Below the pieces are notes generated by a model that saw only the letters and a program-made list of their open reading frames with translations, was not told the origin of the DNA and searched no databases. 64,000 nt of DNA, from positions 815,099-879,098 of the forward strand of contig NZ_GG670120.1 of assembly GCF_000159355.1 (NCBI RefSeq), read 5' to 3'. The DNA comes from Lactobacillus johnsonii ATCC 33200. Its GTDB lineage: Bacteria > Bacillota > Bacilli > Lactobacillales > Lactobacillaceae. A program made the position numbers and the translations under genes. Of this stretch, positions 8,114 to 17,338 are shown in pieces (the stretch's first letter is position 1; each line of letters opens with the position of its first letter).

Positions 8114-8624
8114 CTCGTAATCCTTCAAGCAAAGTTACTTCTATTCTCTTATTGGCTAGATCAACTTTTTTAACTACTGATTCAATATTTGGAATCCAAA
8201 AACTCTTTCCTTTTTCTGGCTTTATCTCCCAAATATCATTAGCACCAGGAGTTTCAATATTTTCTAATACTCCTAGCTTTTCTCCAGTCTCAGCATCATA
8301 GACCGGGCAATTTAAGATGTCCTTAAAGTAATAGCTACCTTCAGGTAATTCTTGTTGATCTGTTTCTGCTACATATAATTCTTTACTGCAAATTTTTTCA
8401 GCTTGATCAATATCATCAATCTTTTCAAATTTAACTAAATAAAATTGTTTATGGCGTCGAGTATTTTCTACAATTAATTCTTCATACTGTTTATTATTCT
8501 TAATAAACAATCTACTTCCTGTAGCTAATCTTTCCTCTGGAAAATCAGTTGTTGCATTTACCTTAACTTCTCCCTTTAATCCATGAGGAGACAATATCTT
8601 TCCAACTTCAAAATATTCAGTCAT
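8103..8624 (-). CDS. rimM: 16S rRNA processing protein RimM
   Basis: A 173-aa 30S maturation factor that binds S19 and helps assemble the 16S head domain. The N-terminal RimM domain starts YFEVGKILSPHGLKGEVKV. The C-terminal PRC barrel contains SFWIPNIESVVKKVD. Length is normal. The ribosome binding site is weak (AGAAAG). A strong hairpin stands between rpsP and this gene, so rimM-trmD expression depends on read-through from rpsP. Confidence 0.95.
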   Translation of the reverse strand: MTEYFEVGKILSPHGLKGEVKVNATTDFPEERLATGSRLFIKNNKQYEELIVENTRRHKQFYLVKFEKIDDIDQAEKICSKELYVAETDQQELPEGSYYFKDILNCPVYDAETGEKLGVLENIETPGANDIWEIKPEKGKSFWIPNIESVVKKVDLANKRIEVTLLEGLRDEN

Positions 8625-8648
8625 AGAACTTATTCTTTCTAAATAAAA

Positions 8649-8675
8649 AAGTTTGGGAAGAGCTTTCCCAAACTT
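8649..8675 (-). terminator. Intra-operon terminator/attenuator between rpsP and rimM
   Basis: Perfect 11-bp stem AAGTTTGGGAA / TTCCCAAACTT with a 5-base loop, then a T-run on the minus strand. No promoter is evident between it and rimM, so it likely lowers rimM-trmD expression relative to rpsP. Confidence 0.82.
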
Positions 8676-8692
8676 CTAATTGCAATAGTAAA

Positions 8693-8965
8693 TTACTTAC
8701 CGTACTTTGCGTCGTGGTATCTAGTCATCAAACCAGCTTTTGAAAGTAAGCTTCTTACAGTATCTGATGGTTGAGCACCTTTTTCAAGCCATTCAAAAAT
8801 CTTGTCTTCTTCAAGCTTAACTTCATCAGGGTTAGTAAGTGGGTTATAGTAACCAACTTCTTCGATGAAACGACCATCACGTGGCATACGTGAATCAGCA
8901 ACTACGATACGGTAAAAAGGTTTTCTCTTTGAGCCCATACGGCGCATACGAATCTTAACAGACAT
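8693..8965 (-). CDS. rpsP: 30S ribosomal protein S16
   Basis: A 90-aa small-subunit assembly protein. Diagnostic N-terminus [20 protein letters not shown], then [21 protein letters not shown]. Strong AGGAGG ribosome binding site and its own promoter. Unlike many Firmicutes, no KH-domain gene (khpA/ylqC) lies between rpsP and rimM; that interval is only a terminator. Confidence 0.98.
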   Translation of the reverse strand: MSVKIRMRRMGSKRKPFYRIVVADSRMPRDGRFIEEVGYYNPLTNPDEVKLEEDKIFEWLEKGAQPSDTVRSLLSKAGLMTRYHDAKYGK

Positions 8966-8998
8966 TAATTAATTCCTCCTAAATTTCTTGACTTAAAT

Positions 8999-9027
8999 AA
9001 TATAGCATATAGAAAAATATGTGTAAA
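8999..9027 (-). promoter_or_regulatory. rpsP promoter
   Basis: TTTACA-N17-TATATT in the 86-base gap between ffh and rpsP, about 34 bases upstream of the start codon. Confidence 0.7.
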
Positions 9028-9051
9028 GGGTTTTTCCTTAACAGTTGAAAA

Positions 9052-10482
9052 TTATTTTGAACGATAACGCTTAATATTCTTCATCCGTTTCTTCTTATTT
9101 TTCTTAAAGCGCTTATTCATTGATCTCATCGCCATCTTACCCATTGGTGAATTCATTCCTGGTAAGTTAGCCAATTCACCCATATCACCTTTGGTCATCT
9201 TTTGCATCATTTCTTTTGATTGCTTAAATTGTTTAATCATTCGGTTAACTTCAGCGATCGATCTACCAGAACCGGCAGCAATTCTACGTCTTCTGGATGG
9301 ATTAAGAATATCAGGATTTTCACGCTCTTCTGGAGTCATTGAATAAACAATAGCCTTAATGTGATCGATTTGTTTTTCCGGAATCTGAATATTTTTAAGA
9401 GCAGGATTATTACCCAATCCAGGAATCATTTTAATGATTTGATCTAGAGGACCCATTTTTTGAACTTGCTCCATTTGATCAATAAAGTCATTAAAATCAA
9501 AAGTATTTTCCCGCATCTTTTCAGCCATCTTTTCGGCTTCTTTAGCATCGTAATCTTGCTGAGCCTTTTCAATTAAGGTCAACATATCACCCATACCTAG
9601 GATACGTGAAGCCATTCGATCAGGATGGAAAGTAGAAAGATCCGTTAATTTTTCACCTTGACCGGTAAAGATAATTGGGAGACCAGTGACAGCACGAATA
9701 GAAAGTGCCGCACCACCACGAGTATCTCCATCAAGCTTAGTCAAAACAATTCCAGTTAGATCTAAGTCATTATTAAATCCTTCTGCTACTTGTGTAGCTG
9801 CTTGACCTGTCATTGCATCAACAACTAATAAAGTATTATCAGGATGAGCAACTTCAGTTACACGTTTCAATTCGTCCATCAATTGCTCATCAATTTCAAG
9901 ACGCCCAGCCGTATCAATCAAGACATAGTCATTTTTATTTTTATCAGCTTCTTCAAGACCATGCTTTACAATTTCTGCTACATCTTGGTTATCTTCACTA
10001 TAAACCGGTACGTCTAATTGTTGGCCAATTTGCTTTAACTGCTCCATAGCAGCTGGACGGTAAATATCACCTGCAATTAACAATGGACGAGCTTTTTCGT
10101 TCTTCATTAAGTAATTTGCAAGTTTACCGACAGTAGTAGTTTTACCAGTACCCTGTAAACCGACCATCATAATGATTGTTGGAATATGCGGAGATTTATT
10201 AAGAGAAACAGCCTCTTCTCCCATCATTTTAGTTAACTCATCATCAACAATTTTGATGATTTGTTGTCCTGGATTTAAGCTATCTTGGACTTCTTTACCT
10301 AAAGCTTCCTTTTTTATTTTTTTAATAAAGTCTTTTACAACCTTAAAGTTAACGTCCGCTTCTAATAAAGCCAATCGAATTTCACGACTAGCGTCATTAA
10401 TATCCGCTTCTGAGATCTTACCTTTACCAGTTAAATTTTTTAATGCTTTTTGAAGTCTTTCACTTAAATTTTCAAAAGCCAT
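9052..10482 (-). CDS. ffh: Signal recognition particle GTPase Ffh (SRP54)
   Basis: A 476-aa protein that binds signal sequences and 4.5S/scRNA and delivers ribosomes to FtsY at the membrane. N domain about 1-90. G domain about 95-295 with GLQGTGKTTTVGKLA, DIYRPAA, IDTAGRL and LTKLDGD. The Met-rich M domain follows (DFIDQMEQVQKMGPL, then SRRRRIAAGSGRSIAEVNR, the RNA-binding motif). The very basic C-terminal tail is longer than in E. coli. The start codon lies one base after the ylxM stop, and the ribosome binding site GGGAG is inside ylxM, so the two are coupled. Confidence 0.98.
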   Translation of the reverse strand: MAFENLSERLQKALKNLTGKGKISEADINDASREIRLALLEADVNFKVVKDFIKKIKKEALGKEVQDSLNPGQQIIKIVDDELTKMMGEEAVSLNKSPHIPTIIMMVGLQGTGKTTTVGKLANYLMKNEKARPLLIAGDIYRPAAMEQLKQIGQQLDVPVYSEDNQDVAEIVKHGLEEADKNKNDYVLIDTAGRLEIDEQLMDELKRVTEVAHPDNTLLVVDAMTGQAATQVAEGFNNDLDLTGIVLTKLDGDTRGGAALSIRAVTGLPIIFTGQGEKLTDLSTFHPDRMASRILGMGDMLTLIEKAQQDYDAKEAEKMAEKMRENTFDFNDFIDQMEQVQKMGPLDQIIKMIPGLGNNPALKNIQIPEKQIDHIKAIVYSMTPEERENPDILNPSRRRRIAAGSGRSIAEVNRMIKQFKQSKEMMQKMTKGDMGELANLPGMNSPMGKMAMRSMNKRFKKNKKKRMKNIKRYRSK

Positions 10483-10483
10483 A

Positions 10484-10825
10484 CTATTCTACTCCCATTT
10501 GTCTTAATAATTTCAAAAGTTCAATCTGAGCTCGATTAATTTTGCCATGTTCAAGGGCATATACTGCCTCAGTAATTTTTTCTTCTATTTGAGTATAATC
10601 ACGTTTCATATGAAGTTTATCTTCATATTTTTCTAAAGCACGGCTGCTTCGTTTCAAATTATCATAAACAGCTTGTCGAGAGACATGGTGATTATCTGCA
10701 ATTTCTCCTAAAGAAAGATCATTGTAATAATAATCCTCAAAATACTCTTGTTGTCCTTTTGTTAATAATGGACCGTAGTAGGCAAATAAGTCGCCTAATC
10801 TTTCATTTTTTTCAAGTTCATCCAT
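10484..10825 (-). CDS. ylxM: YlxM family SRP-associated HTH protein (UPF0122)
   Basis: A 113-aa helix-turn-helix protein. LSLGEIADNHHVSRQAVYDN is a sigma-region-4-like HTH, but in this family it is linked to the SRP system (YlxM of streptococci modulates Ffh). The start chosen is MDELEKNE with AAGGTGAG upstream rather than an earlier in-frame codon. Directly coupled to ffh. The promoter upstream and the pepD terminator make ylxM-ffh a separate unit from ftsY in this genome. Confidence 0.9.
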   Translation of the reverse strand: MDELEKNERLGDLFAYYGPLLTKGQQEYFEDYYYNDLSLGEIADNHHVSRQAVYDNLKRSSRALEKYEDKLHMKRDYTQIEEKITEAVYALEHGKINRAQIELLKLLRQMGVE

Positions 10826-10842
10826 TTGTCTCACCTTGAAAC

Positions 10843-10864
10843 AGTATAGCAAAAAAAATGTATT
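10843..10864 (-). promoter_or_regulatory. ylxM-ffh promoter
   Basis: TATACT with TG one base upstream (extended -10) and a weak -35 TTTAGA at 16-base spacing. Confidence 0.55.
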
Positions 10865-10920
10865 TCTAAAATAATAGCTACGTAGTTTTAAGAGACTTTT
10901 AGCTTAATTAATTTCAAAAA

Positions 10921-10950
10921 AGAAGGTTAGGCAATTTTTCCTAACCTTCT
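10921..10950 (-). terminator. pepD terminator
   Basis: Perfect 11-bp stem AGAAGGTTAGG / CCTAACCTTCT with an 8-base loop and a T-run on the minus strand, 19 bases after the dipeptidase stop codon. Confidence 0.88.
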
Positions 10951-10968
10951 TGTATACGAATATTTTAA

Positions 10969-12393
10969 TTAAAGATTTGGATCCATTTTAAATGTTAACT
11001 TAGACATCTTAATTGCATCAGTAAACATTTGACCCATTAATTTTTCACTATCTTTCTTAGTATGAGCAACAGTCTTTTGATTTTCACGAGTTAAGTAGTC
11101 GGTTAATTCTTCACCACTTAAATCTTTAGCATTTTCAATAATTTCTTCAACTCTACCGCGGTAATATCTATTCAATTCTTCAAGATATTTAGTGTCAAGT
11201 TGCACAAATTGAGGATAATGACTTTCAACTAAAGCAGCAAGAGATTTATAGTACCACCATGCATCATCTTTATTATAGGTCATTGACGTATTGTTAAATG
11301 ATGGATCAGTTTCATTCATATTAGCAAAGAATGGGATATATGGGGTAAATGTTGGTCCACCAATACATAACCACATAATACTAGCCATTTCTTCAGGAAC
11401 ATCGCTTCTAATTTGCAAAATATGTGAGTTCTGAGTTCTATTTAAACCAATTGGACGATAACGATGCTTCTCTTCCTCAGTTCCATGACCAAACGGATCA
11501 AATGGAGTATCTTGATAATGAGAACCAAGTGCAAATTCAATATCTTCCTTAGTCAATTTCTTAGAAGGTTTTCTAATGAAAGGAATATCTGGATCTTCAG
11601 GATCTTGTTCAATTTCTGGGTTGAAAAGTTTTTGGATATACCATTGACGACTAGTGTTGTAGTGACGATCTTGTTCAGTATAAGTTCCAAAAATGTGACG
11701 GAAATTCCAACCTGCATGATCAGGATTTAAGTGATGTTCTTCAACGAATTCTTGAATTCCTTCACTCCACATAAAGTTATCTGGATCATCAAAGTTAACT
11801 TGTTGAATAGCAACACGGTTACCAGTTGCTGCATAACAGTCATCTGGAATGCGTTGAGCAACCCAATGGTGTCCTGTAACAATTTCCATGTACCATACTT
11901 CGTCTTTATCACCAAACAAAACTGAGTTTCCAGCAGGTGAACCATATTTTTTAATTAAGGAACCAAGACGTTTTACACCATCTCTTGCAGAATCAATATA
12001 TGGCAAAACTACAGTCTGCATACAATCTTCATCTAAACCATCTTTAACCAATGGATCAAATGCTAATGTTCTTTCGTTACCATAAGTTGATTCAGTACAT
12101 GACATAGCAACATTCTTTTGGTTGATACCACTTTCGTCATAATAACCTAACTTTTTATAGTCAACGTTTGGAACTGCTGGAACTCTTTGAGCATCTTCAG
12201 GAAGATCCATTTCAAACTTATTAAGCCAAGATTTAATTTTACGTCCTTTTTCACCATGAACAGCTGGCTCAATAATAAACTTTTGTGGCGTAATTGCACC
12301 TGCAGTATCGTCATTACGTGAAATCATTACTGATCCATCAATTGATGCTTTTTTTCCAACTAAAATAGTTGTACATGCACTTAAATGCTTCAT
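10969..12393 (-). CDS. pepD: C69-family dipeptidase (PepD)
   Basis: A 474-aa cytoplasmic peptidase of family C69, an Ntn hydrolase that cleaves dipeptides with broad specificity. In this family a short propeptide is removed to expose an N-terminal Cys. Here MKHLSA precedes CTTILVGKKAS, with IDGSVMISRNDD following. Further family features are the NRVAIQQVNFDDPDN region and the C-terminal half TFTPYIPFFAN. Length is typical for lactobacillal PepD. Ribosome binding site AAGGAG. It sits between ftsY and ylxM, which are adjacent in many Firmicutes, and has its own terminator, so it looks like an insertion into the SRP/rnc operon. It likely acts on peptides imported by the nearby Opp system. Confidence 0.93.
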   Translation of the reverse strand: MKHLSACTTILVGKKASIDGSVMISRNDDTAGAITPQKFIIEPAVHGEKGRKIKSWLNKFEMDLPEDAQRVPAVPNVDYKKLGYYDESGINQKNVAMSCTESTYGNERTLAFDPLVKDGLDEDCMQTVVLPYIDSARDGVKRLGSLIKKYGSPAGNSVLFGDKDEVWYMEIVTGHHWVAQRIPDDCYAATGNRVAIQQVNFDDPDNFMWSEGIQEFVEEHHLNPDHAGWNFRHIFGTYTEQDRHYNTSRQWYIQKLFNPEIEQDPEDPDIPFIRKPSKKLTKEDIEFALGSHYQDTPFDPFGHGTEEEKHRYRPIGLNRTQNSHILQIRSDVPEEMASIMWLCIGGPTFTPYIPFFANMNETDPSFNNTSMTYNKDDAWWYYKSLAALVESHYPQFVQLDTKYLEELNRYYRGRVEEIIENAKDLSGEELTDYLTRENQKTVAHTKKDSEKLMGQMFTDAIKMSKLTFKMDPNL

Positions 12394-12432
12394 TGTTTAC
12401 TCCTTATATATTAATTGTAGCTTTGCCTATTA

Positions 12433-13761
12433 TTAGATTAATCCTTGGAAGAGACCAATTGCAAATTTTTCTGCATCAAAGTTTGCTAAATCATCAACTT
12501 TTTCTCCAAGACCAACTAATTTAACCGGTAAATCCATTTCATTTCGAATTGCTAATACTACTCCACCTTTAGATGAGCCATCAAGCTTAGTTAAAACTAG
12601 CCCTGTAAGTTTAGTAGTTTTATCAAAGTCTTTTGCTTGTAGTAGGGCATTTTGACCTGTTGAGCCATCAAGGACTAAAAGGACTTCATTTGGTTGATCG
12701 GGTAGGATCTTTTTTATTGTTCGCTTAATTTTATCAAGCTCGCTCATTAAATTGACCTTATTTTGAAGACGACCAGCAGTATCCACTAATAAGAAATCAA
12801 TTCCTCTCTCTTTAGCCTTTTTAACACCATCATAAACTACAGAAGCCGGATCAGCTTTTTCAGGACCAGTGATTACTTCAACCCCATCACGTCGACCCCA
12901 TTCTACCAATTGTTCTACAGCACCTGCTCTAAAAGTATCGGCCGCTACCATCATGACAGACTTGCCCGAGTCTTTAATTCGCTTAGCTAATTTACCAATT
13001 GTTGTTGTTTTTCCAGCTCCATTAACACCAACAAAAAGATAAACATTAGGCTTTGCAGAAGGATCATCAGCTAATTTAGAATCTTCACCTTCCCCGCCTT
13101 TATCATAAATATCGACTAATTTTTCAACTATGACTTGCTTTAATGCATCATGGCTTTTTGCATTTTGGAGTTTGGCTTCATCCCTTAAAGAATCAGTTAA
13201 TTCTTCAGCAGTTTCAAAACCAACGTCAGATTCAATTAATAAATCTTCAAGATCATCAAAAAAGTTTTCATCAACTGTTCTAAATTTAGCAAAAAATGCA
13301 TTTAGACGTGCCCCAAAAGAATGATTTGTTTTTTCTAACCCTTTGTCATATCTTTCCTGTTCATCTTCTGTAGTTACTTCTTCAGAGCCCTCTTCAGAAG
13401 ATTTAGTTTCTTCGGGCTTTTCCTCTTCTTTTTCTAAATTAGATGATTCTTGATCTTCTTGAAATTCTTCAGTTTCTTCAGTTTTTTCAGCTTCATCTTG
13501 TTTTTCTTCAAAAGCAGTTCCGGCATCACTCCAGCCAGGAGTCTCCTTAACTTCTTCATTTTCTTCTTCATGTTCATCTTCAGAAGATTCTGACTTAGGC
13601 TCTACAACCTCTTCATTTTTTTGAATATCTTCGGCTTCATTGGTTTCTTCAGGCTCTTGAAGTTCTTCATTTGAATTTTCAGTTAGTTCTTTTTTACTTT
13701 CTTCTCGTTCTTCATCTTTATGACCAAAAAGAGATTTCTTGATTTTATCAAATAATCCCAC
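12433..13761 (-). CDS. ftsY: Signal recognition particle receptor FtsY
   Basis: A 442-aa SRP receptor GTPase that docks Ffh-bound ribosomes at the membrane. Residues about 20-140 are an extremely Glu-rich acidic A domain (repeated EEE and SSE runs). The NG domain follows with GVNGAGKTTTIGKLA, DTFRAGAVEQL, VDTAGRLQNK and LTKLDGSSKGG. The initiation codon is GTG, two bases after the smc stop. The acidic region is longer than in B. subtilis FtsY and low in complexity. Confidence 0.97.
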   Translation of the reverse strand: MGLFDKIKKSLFGHKDEEREESKKELTENSNEELQEPEETNEAEDIQKNEEVVEPKSESSEDEHEEENEEVKETPGWSDAGTAFEEKQDEAEKTEETEEFQEDQESSNLEKEEEKPEETKSSEEGSEEVTTEDEQERYDKGLEKTNHSFGARLNAFFAKFRTVDENFFDDLEDLLIESDVGFETAEELTDSLRDEAKLQNAKSHDALKQVIVEKLVDIYDKGGEGEDSKLADDPSAKPNVYLFVGVNGAGKTTTIGKLAKRIKDSGKSVMMVAADTFRAGAVEQLVEWGRRDGVEVITGPEKADPASVVYDGVKKAKERGIDFLLVDTAGRLQNKVNLMSELDKIKRTIKKILPDQPNEVLLVLDGSTGQNALLQAKDFDKTTKLTGLVLTKLDGSSKGGVVLAIRNEMDLPVKLVGLGEKVDDLANFDAEKFAIGLFQGLI

Positions 13762-13763
13762 TA

Positions 13764-16700
13764 CTAATTCACTTCTTTCTTAATTTCATTTAACGATACA
13801 GATAACACTTTTGAAATACCTGATTCTTGCATTACGATTCCATACAAATTATCTGCTTTCTGCATAGTTCCACGACGGTGTGTAATAACAATAAATTGAG
13901 TTTTCATATCATAATGATTCAAAAACTGAGCAAAACGATCAACGTTTGTTTCATCTAAAGCTGCTTCTACCTCGTCTAGAATACAGAATGGTACTGGGTT
14001 AACTTGAAGCATTGCAAACAATAAAGTAATTGCAGTTAATGCCCTTTCCCCACCAGAAAGAAGCGTTAACTTCTGGGATTTCTTACCCGGTGGCTGCGCA
14101 ATAATTTCAATTCCAGTTTCAAGTAAGTTCTTTGGATCAGTTAACTCTAATCTAGCATGACCACCATCAAACATAATTGGAAAAATCTTTGCAAAGCTTC
14201 TTTCTATCTGGTGGAAGGTTGCGCTAAACCTACTCTTTACCTCATCATCTAGTTTAGACATTGACTCTTCGATATCTTTTCTAGCCTTTAGCAAGTCATT
14301 CTGTTGTCCATTTAAGAAATCATAACGCGTTTTAACATCTTCATACTCTTCAATAGAGTTCAAGTTAACCTCACCAATATCTGCTAAAGACATTTTATGT
14401 AGGTGAACTTCACGTTCTAATTTCTTACGCAAATCTGTTGTATTTTGTCCCTCAGATAATTGCAAAGCTGCTTCAAAAGTTAAGGAATATTCTTCACTTA
14501 AAATACCAAGTTTTTGATTAATCTGGGACTTAAGTTCTCCTAGCCTTGCAGAATACTCTTCTTGCTCCGCAGCAGTATTTTTACGCAAATTATAATTTCT
14601 CGTAGCAACTTGATCAAGATTATTTATTTGAGCATCAAATTTACCTAAATCTTTATTTATTTCAGCTAAAGCCTCTTGCATTTGTTTTTTCTGCTTGCTT
14701 AGCTTAGTAACTTGCTCTTCAATTTCTGACTCACTTTGTCCATTTTGAGACAATGACAAAGCTTTAATTTTTTCTTCAATATCCTTAAGTCTGGAATTAG
14801 TATTTTCAAGCTGTTCTTCCAATTCAGATTTCTTAGTAGTAATATTTTCTAATTTATTTTTTACTACCGCTAAGTCGGAATTTAAGTTACTTAATTCTGC
14901 TTGTAATTTTTGATAAGCTTCATCAAAATCGGTCAACTGAGTCTTTAATTGATCCATTTTTGCTCGTTGTGTTTGAGCAACTTCTTCAAGTTCCTTCTTT
15001 TTAGCCTGCTCTTTTTCAAGACGGCTAGTAAGTTCAGCTTCTTCTTGCTTCTTCTCAAGTTGGGCCTTTTGCTGTAAATCATTTAACTGAGTTAGCCTTT
15101 GAACTTCTTTTTCTTCATTTTCATACTTAATAGCTTGCTCACTAATTTTTTGATTTAAGGCAGTTAAATCAGTATTTTTAGCTTCTAGCTCTGTTTGTAA
15201 CTCTGTTAATCTTTGATCTAATTCGTTTAGGGCTGTTTGTAGTTTAGTAAATTCTACATTCCCTGTCTTAATTTGCCGGGTTAATTTATCAATTTCAGCA
15301 TTTGTGGCTAGAGGAGAATTATTTCTTGTATTTCTAGTCCCACCAGTCATACTTCCTCCAGGACTAATAATATCTCCGTCCAGCGTCACAATTCGATAAT
15401 ATCGTCCAATTCTGCGTTGAACACGCAAAGCCGTATCAATAGTATCTACCACTAAAACATTTCCTAAAAGGTAAGAGATAGCATTAGAAATATCAGTCTC
15501 AGTTTTTGATGTTACTAAGTCTGCTGCCACGCCTTTAAATCCTTCAATACTTTGTAAGGATTTTAAAGTGGAGGCAGCAATCTCATTATGACGTAATCCA
15601 TCTAGAGGTAAAAAGGTAGCCCTACCTGTACGAGTTTGCTTCAACAAATTAATGGCATCCCTAGCACTACTTTGGTCAATAGTAACTAAGTCTTGAACGC
15701 CACCACCTAAAGCCGTTGACAAAGCGGCTTCTAATTCAGCTGGAAAAGAAATTAATTCCCCAATAACCCCTACAATTCCATGAAAATCACTTTGATGGTT
15801 TAAAACATATTTAACCCCATAATAGTATCCTTCATGTCTATCTCTAATTTTCTTTAAGCCTTCTACTTGTGCAGAAAGTTGTTGTAAATCATTTCTAACC
15901 TTTACGTAAGCTTGTTCACTTTGGTCCTTAAGCTTACTCTCTTCAGCAATTTTTCTATCAAGAGTTGCAATAGTTTCATTTAATTGTTTTCTCTTTAAAA
16001 CAAGGTCCTGACCTTGTTTTTTTAATTGTGCAAGAATTTTTTGAGCTTCACCTAATTGTTCTTCAACCTCTTGCTGGCGATTATCATTCGATTTTTTACT
16101 ACGAGTTAGCTCATTTTTTAAATAGACAATCTCGTTATTATTACTCGTTTGATCCTGCAAAGTTTGAATATAATCAGAGCGAACCTTTTCTAATTGATTA
16201 TTTAACTGCTCGGGACCTTGCTTAAGTTCCTGCTTTAAATTCTTTTGTTTCTTTACAAAATTAGCAAGGACTTGGTTTTGACTGTTTAGATCTTTTTCAT
16301 TAGCTTCAAGCTGGCTCAATAAACGTTTTTTTCGCTCTTTTAGCTCCTTAGATTGTGCATTATATTCCTTTTGAGTAGCAACATCATATTCTCGAGATTG
16401 TTGATGCATTTGAAGATCAGTAGTCAGAGTGGCAATTTTTTGTGTTAAAGATAATAAATCTTGCTGCTTTTCATCTTTTTCAGCATGGCGCTCATTTGAT
16501 TGCTTACGTTTTTCTTCTAAATCAGCTTGGGATTGTTTAACCTCGTCATCAAGCTTATTTAAAATCCCTTGATTTGCTGCCGCCTTCTTAGCAACCGCCT
16601 TCTTCTCTTCATTTAGACTTTCAATCTCCAAGCCCAAAAGTTGTTTTAACTTATGATCAAGCTGTTCCTTCTGAAATTTATATTCTTTTGCTAAAGAACT

Positions 16701-17324
16701 CTGTTCATGTAACGGCTCGATTCTACCTTCCAATTCTTTAACCAAATCATTAATTCTAATTAAATTAGCATTAGTTTTGTCTAATTGCTTGAGTGCAATT
16801 TCTTTTTGCTGCTTAAAGTGAAGGACGCCGGCAGCCTCTTCAAAAATTCCTCGACGCTGTTGTGGCTTAGAATTAAGAATTTCATCGACCTTCCCCTGAG
16901 AAATTATTCCCAAGCTATCAGATGACATCCCTGATTCAATAAACAGTGTCCTAACATCTTTCAATCTTACTGGATGATGATTTAAAAGATAATCACTTTC
17001 GCCGTTACGCAAAATCTTTCTCGTTACGACCACTTCATCATTATCAGAAGCAAGTTGGTGATCACGATTATCAAAAACCAACTCAACCTCAGCATGATTC
17101 ATTGGAGCTCTCATTTGACTACCAGCGAAAATAACATCTTTCATATTTTCACCACGTAAAGACTTGGCAGATCCTTCACCCATTACCCACCGAATTGCTT
17201 CAGTAATGTTACTTTTCCCACTACCATTTGGACCAACGATACCGGTAATACCATTATTAAATCTAATTGTCGTCTTATCAGCAAAAGACTTAAAACCATT
17301 TAAAACTAATTGTTGTAGTGGCAC
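13764..17324 (-). CDS. smc: Chromosome segregation ATPase SMC
   Basis: A 1186-aa SMC protein that with ScpA/ScpB condenses and segregates chromosomes. N-terminal head with Walker A GIVGPNGSGKSNITEAIRWV. Long coiled coil (about 165-500). Hinge domain about 510-640 (FHGIVGVIGELI ... DGDIISPGGSMTGGT). Second coiled coil. C-terminal head with LLSGGERALTAI signature and FCILDEVEAALDE Walker B. Intact and of usual length. GTG start with AAGGTG upstream. Lies between rnc and ftsY as in most Firmicutes. Confidence 0.98.
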   Translation of the reverse strand: MPLQQLVLNGFKSFADKTTIRFNNGITGIVGPNGSGKSNITEAIRWVMGEGSAKSLRGENMKDVIFAGSQMRAPMNHAEVELVFDNRDHQLASDNDEVVVTRKILRNGESDYLLNHHPVRLKDVRTLFIESGMSSDSLGIISQGKVDEILNSKPQQRRGIFEEAAGVLHFKQQKEIALKQLDKTNANLIRINDLVKELEGRIEPLHEQSSLAKEYKFQKEQLDHKLKQLLGLEIESLNEEKKAVAKKAAANQGILNKLDDEVKQSQADLEEKRKQSNERHAEKDEKQQDLLSLTQKIATLTTDLQMHQQSREYDVATQKEYNAQSKELKERKKRLLSQLEANEKDLNSQNQVLANFVKKQKNLKQELKQGPEQLNNQLEKVRSDYIQTLQDQTSNNNEIVYLKNELTRSKKSNDNRQQEVEEQLGEAQKILAQLKKQGQDLVLKRKQLNETIATLDRKIAEESKLKDQSEQAYVKVRNDLQQLSAQVEGLKKIRDRHEGYYYGVKYVLNHQSDFHGIVGVIGELISFPAELEAALSTALGGGVQDLVTIDQSSARDAINLLKQTRTGRATFLPLDGLRHNEIAASTLKSLQSIEGFKGVAADLVTSKTETDISNAISYLLGNVLVVDTIDTALRVQRRIGRYYRIVTLDGDIISPGGSMTGGTRNTRNNSPLATNAEIDKLTRQIKTGNVEFTKLQTALNELDQRLTELQTELEAKNTDLTALNQKISEQAIKYENEEKEVQRLTQLNDLQQKAQLEKKQEEAELTSRLEKEQAKKKELEEVAQTQRAKMDQLKTQLTDFDEAYQKLQAELSNLNSDLAVVKNKLENITTKKSELEEQLENTNSRLKDIEEKIKALSLSQNGQSESEIEEQVTKLSKQKKQMQEALAEINKDLGKFDAQINNLDQVATRNYNLRKNTAAEQEEYSARLGELKSQINQKLGILSEEYSLTFEAALQLSEGQNTTDLRKKLEREVHLHKMSLADIGEVNLNSIEEYEDVKTRYDFLNGQQNDLLKARKDIEESMSKLDDEVKSRFSATFHQIERSFAKIFPIMFDGGHARLELTDPKNLLETGIEIIAQPPGKKSQKLTLLSGGERALTAITLLFAMLQVNPVPFCILDEVEAALDETNVDRFAQFLNHYDMKTQFIVITHRRGTMQKADNLYGIVMQESGISKVLSVSLNEIKKEVN

Positions 17325-17338
17325 AGAATCACCTTTTC

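Noticed and set aside
11464-12085. Several overlapping frames on both strands inside pepD
   Set aside because: All lie within the intact C69 dipeptidase frame and have no start signals.
13300-13740. Acidic repetitive stretch considered as a separate repeat element
   Set aside because: It is the continuous in-frame Glu-rich A domain of FtsY, without clean repeat units.
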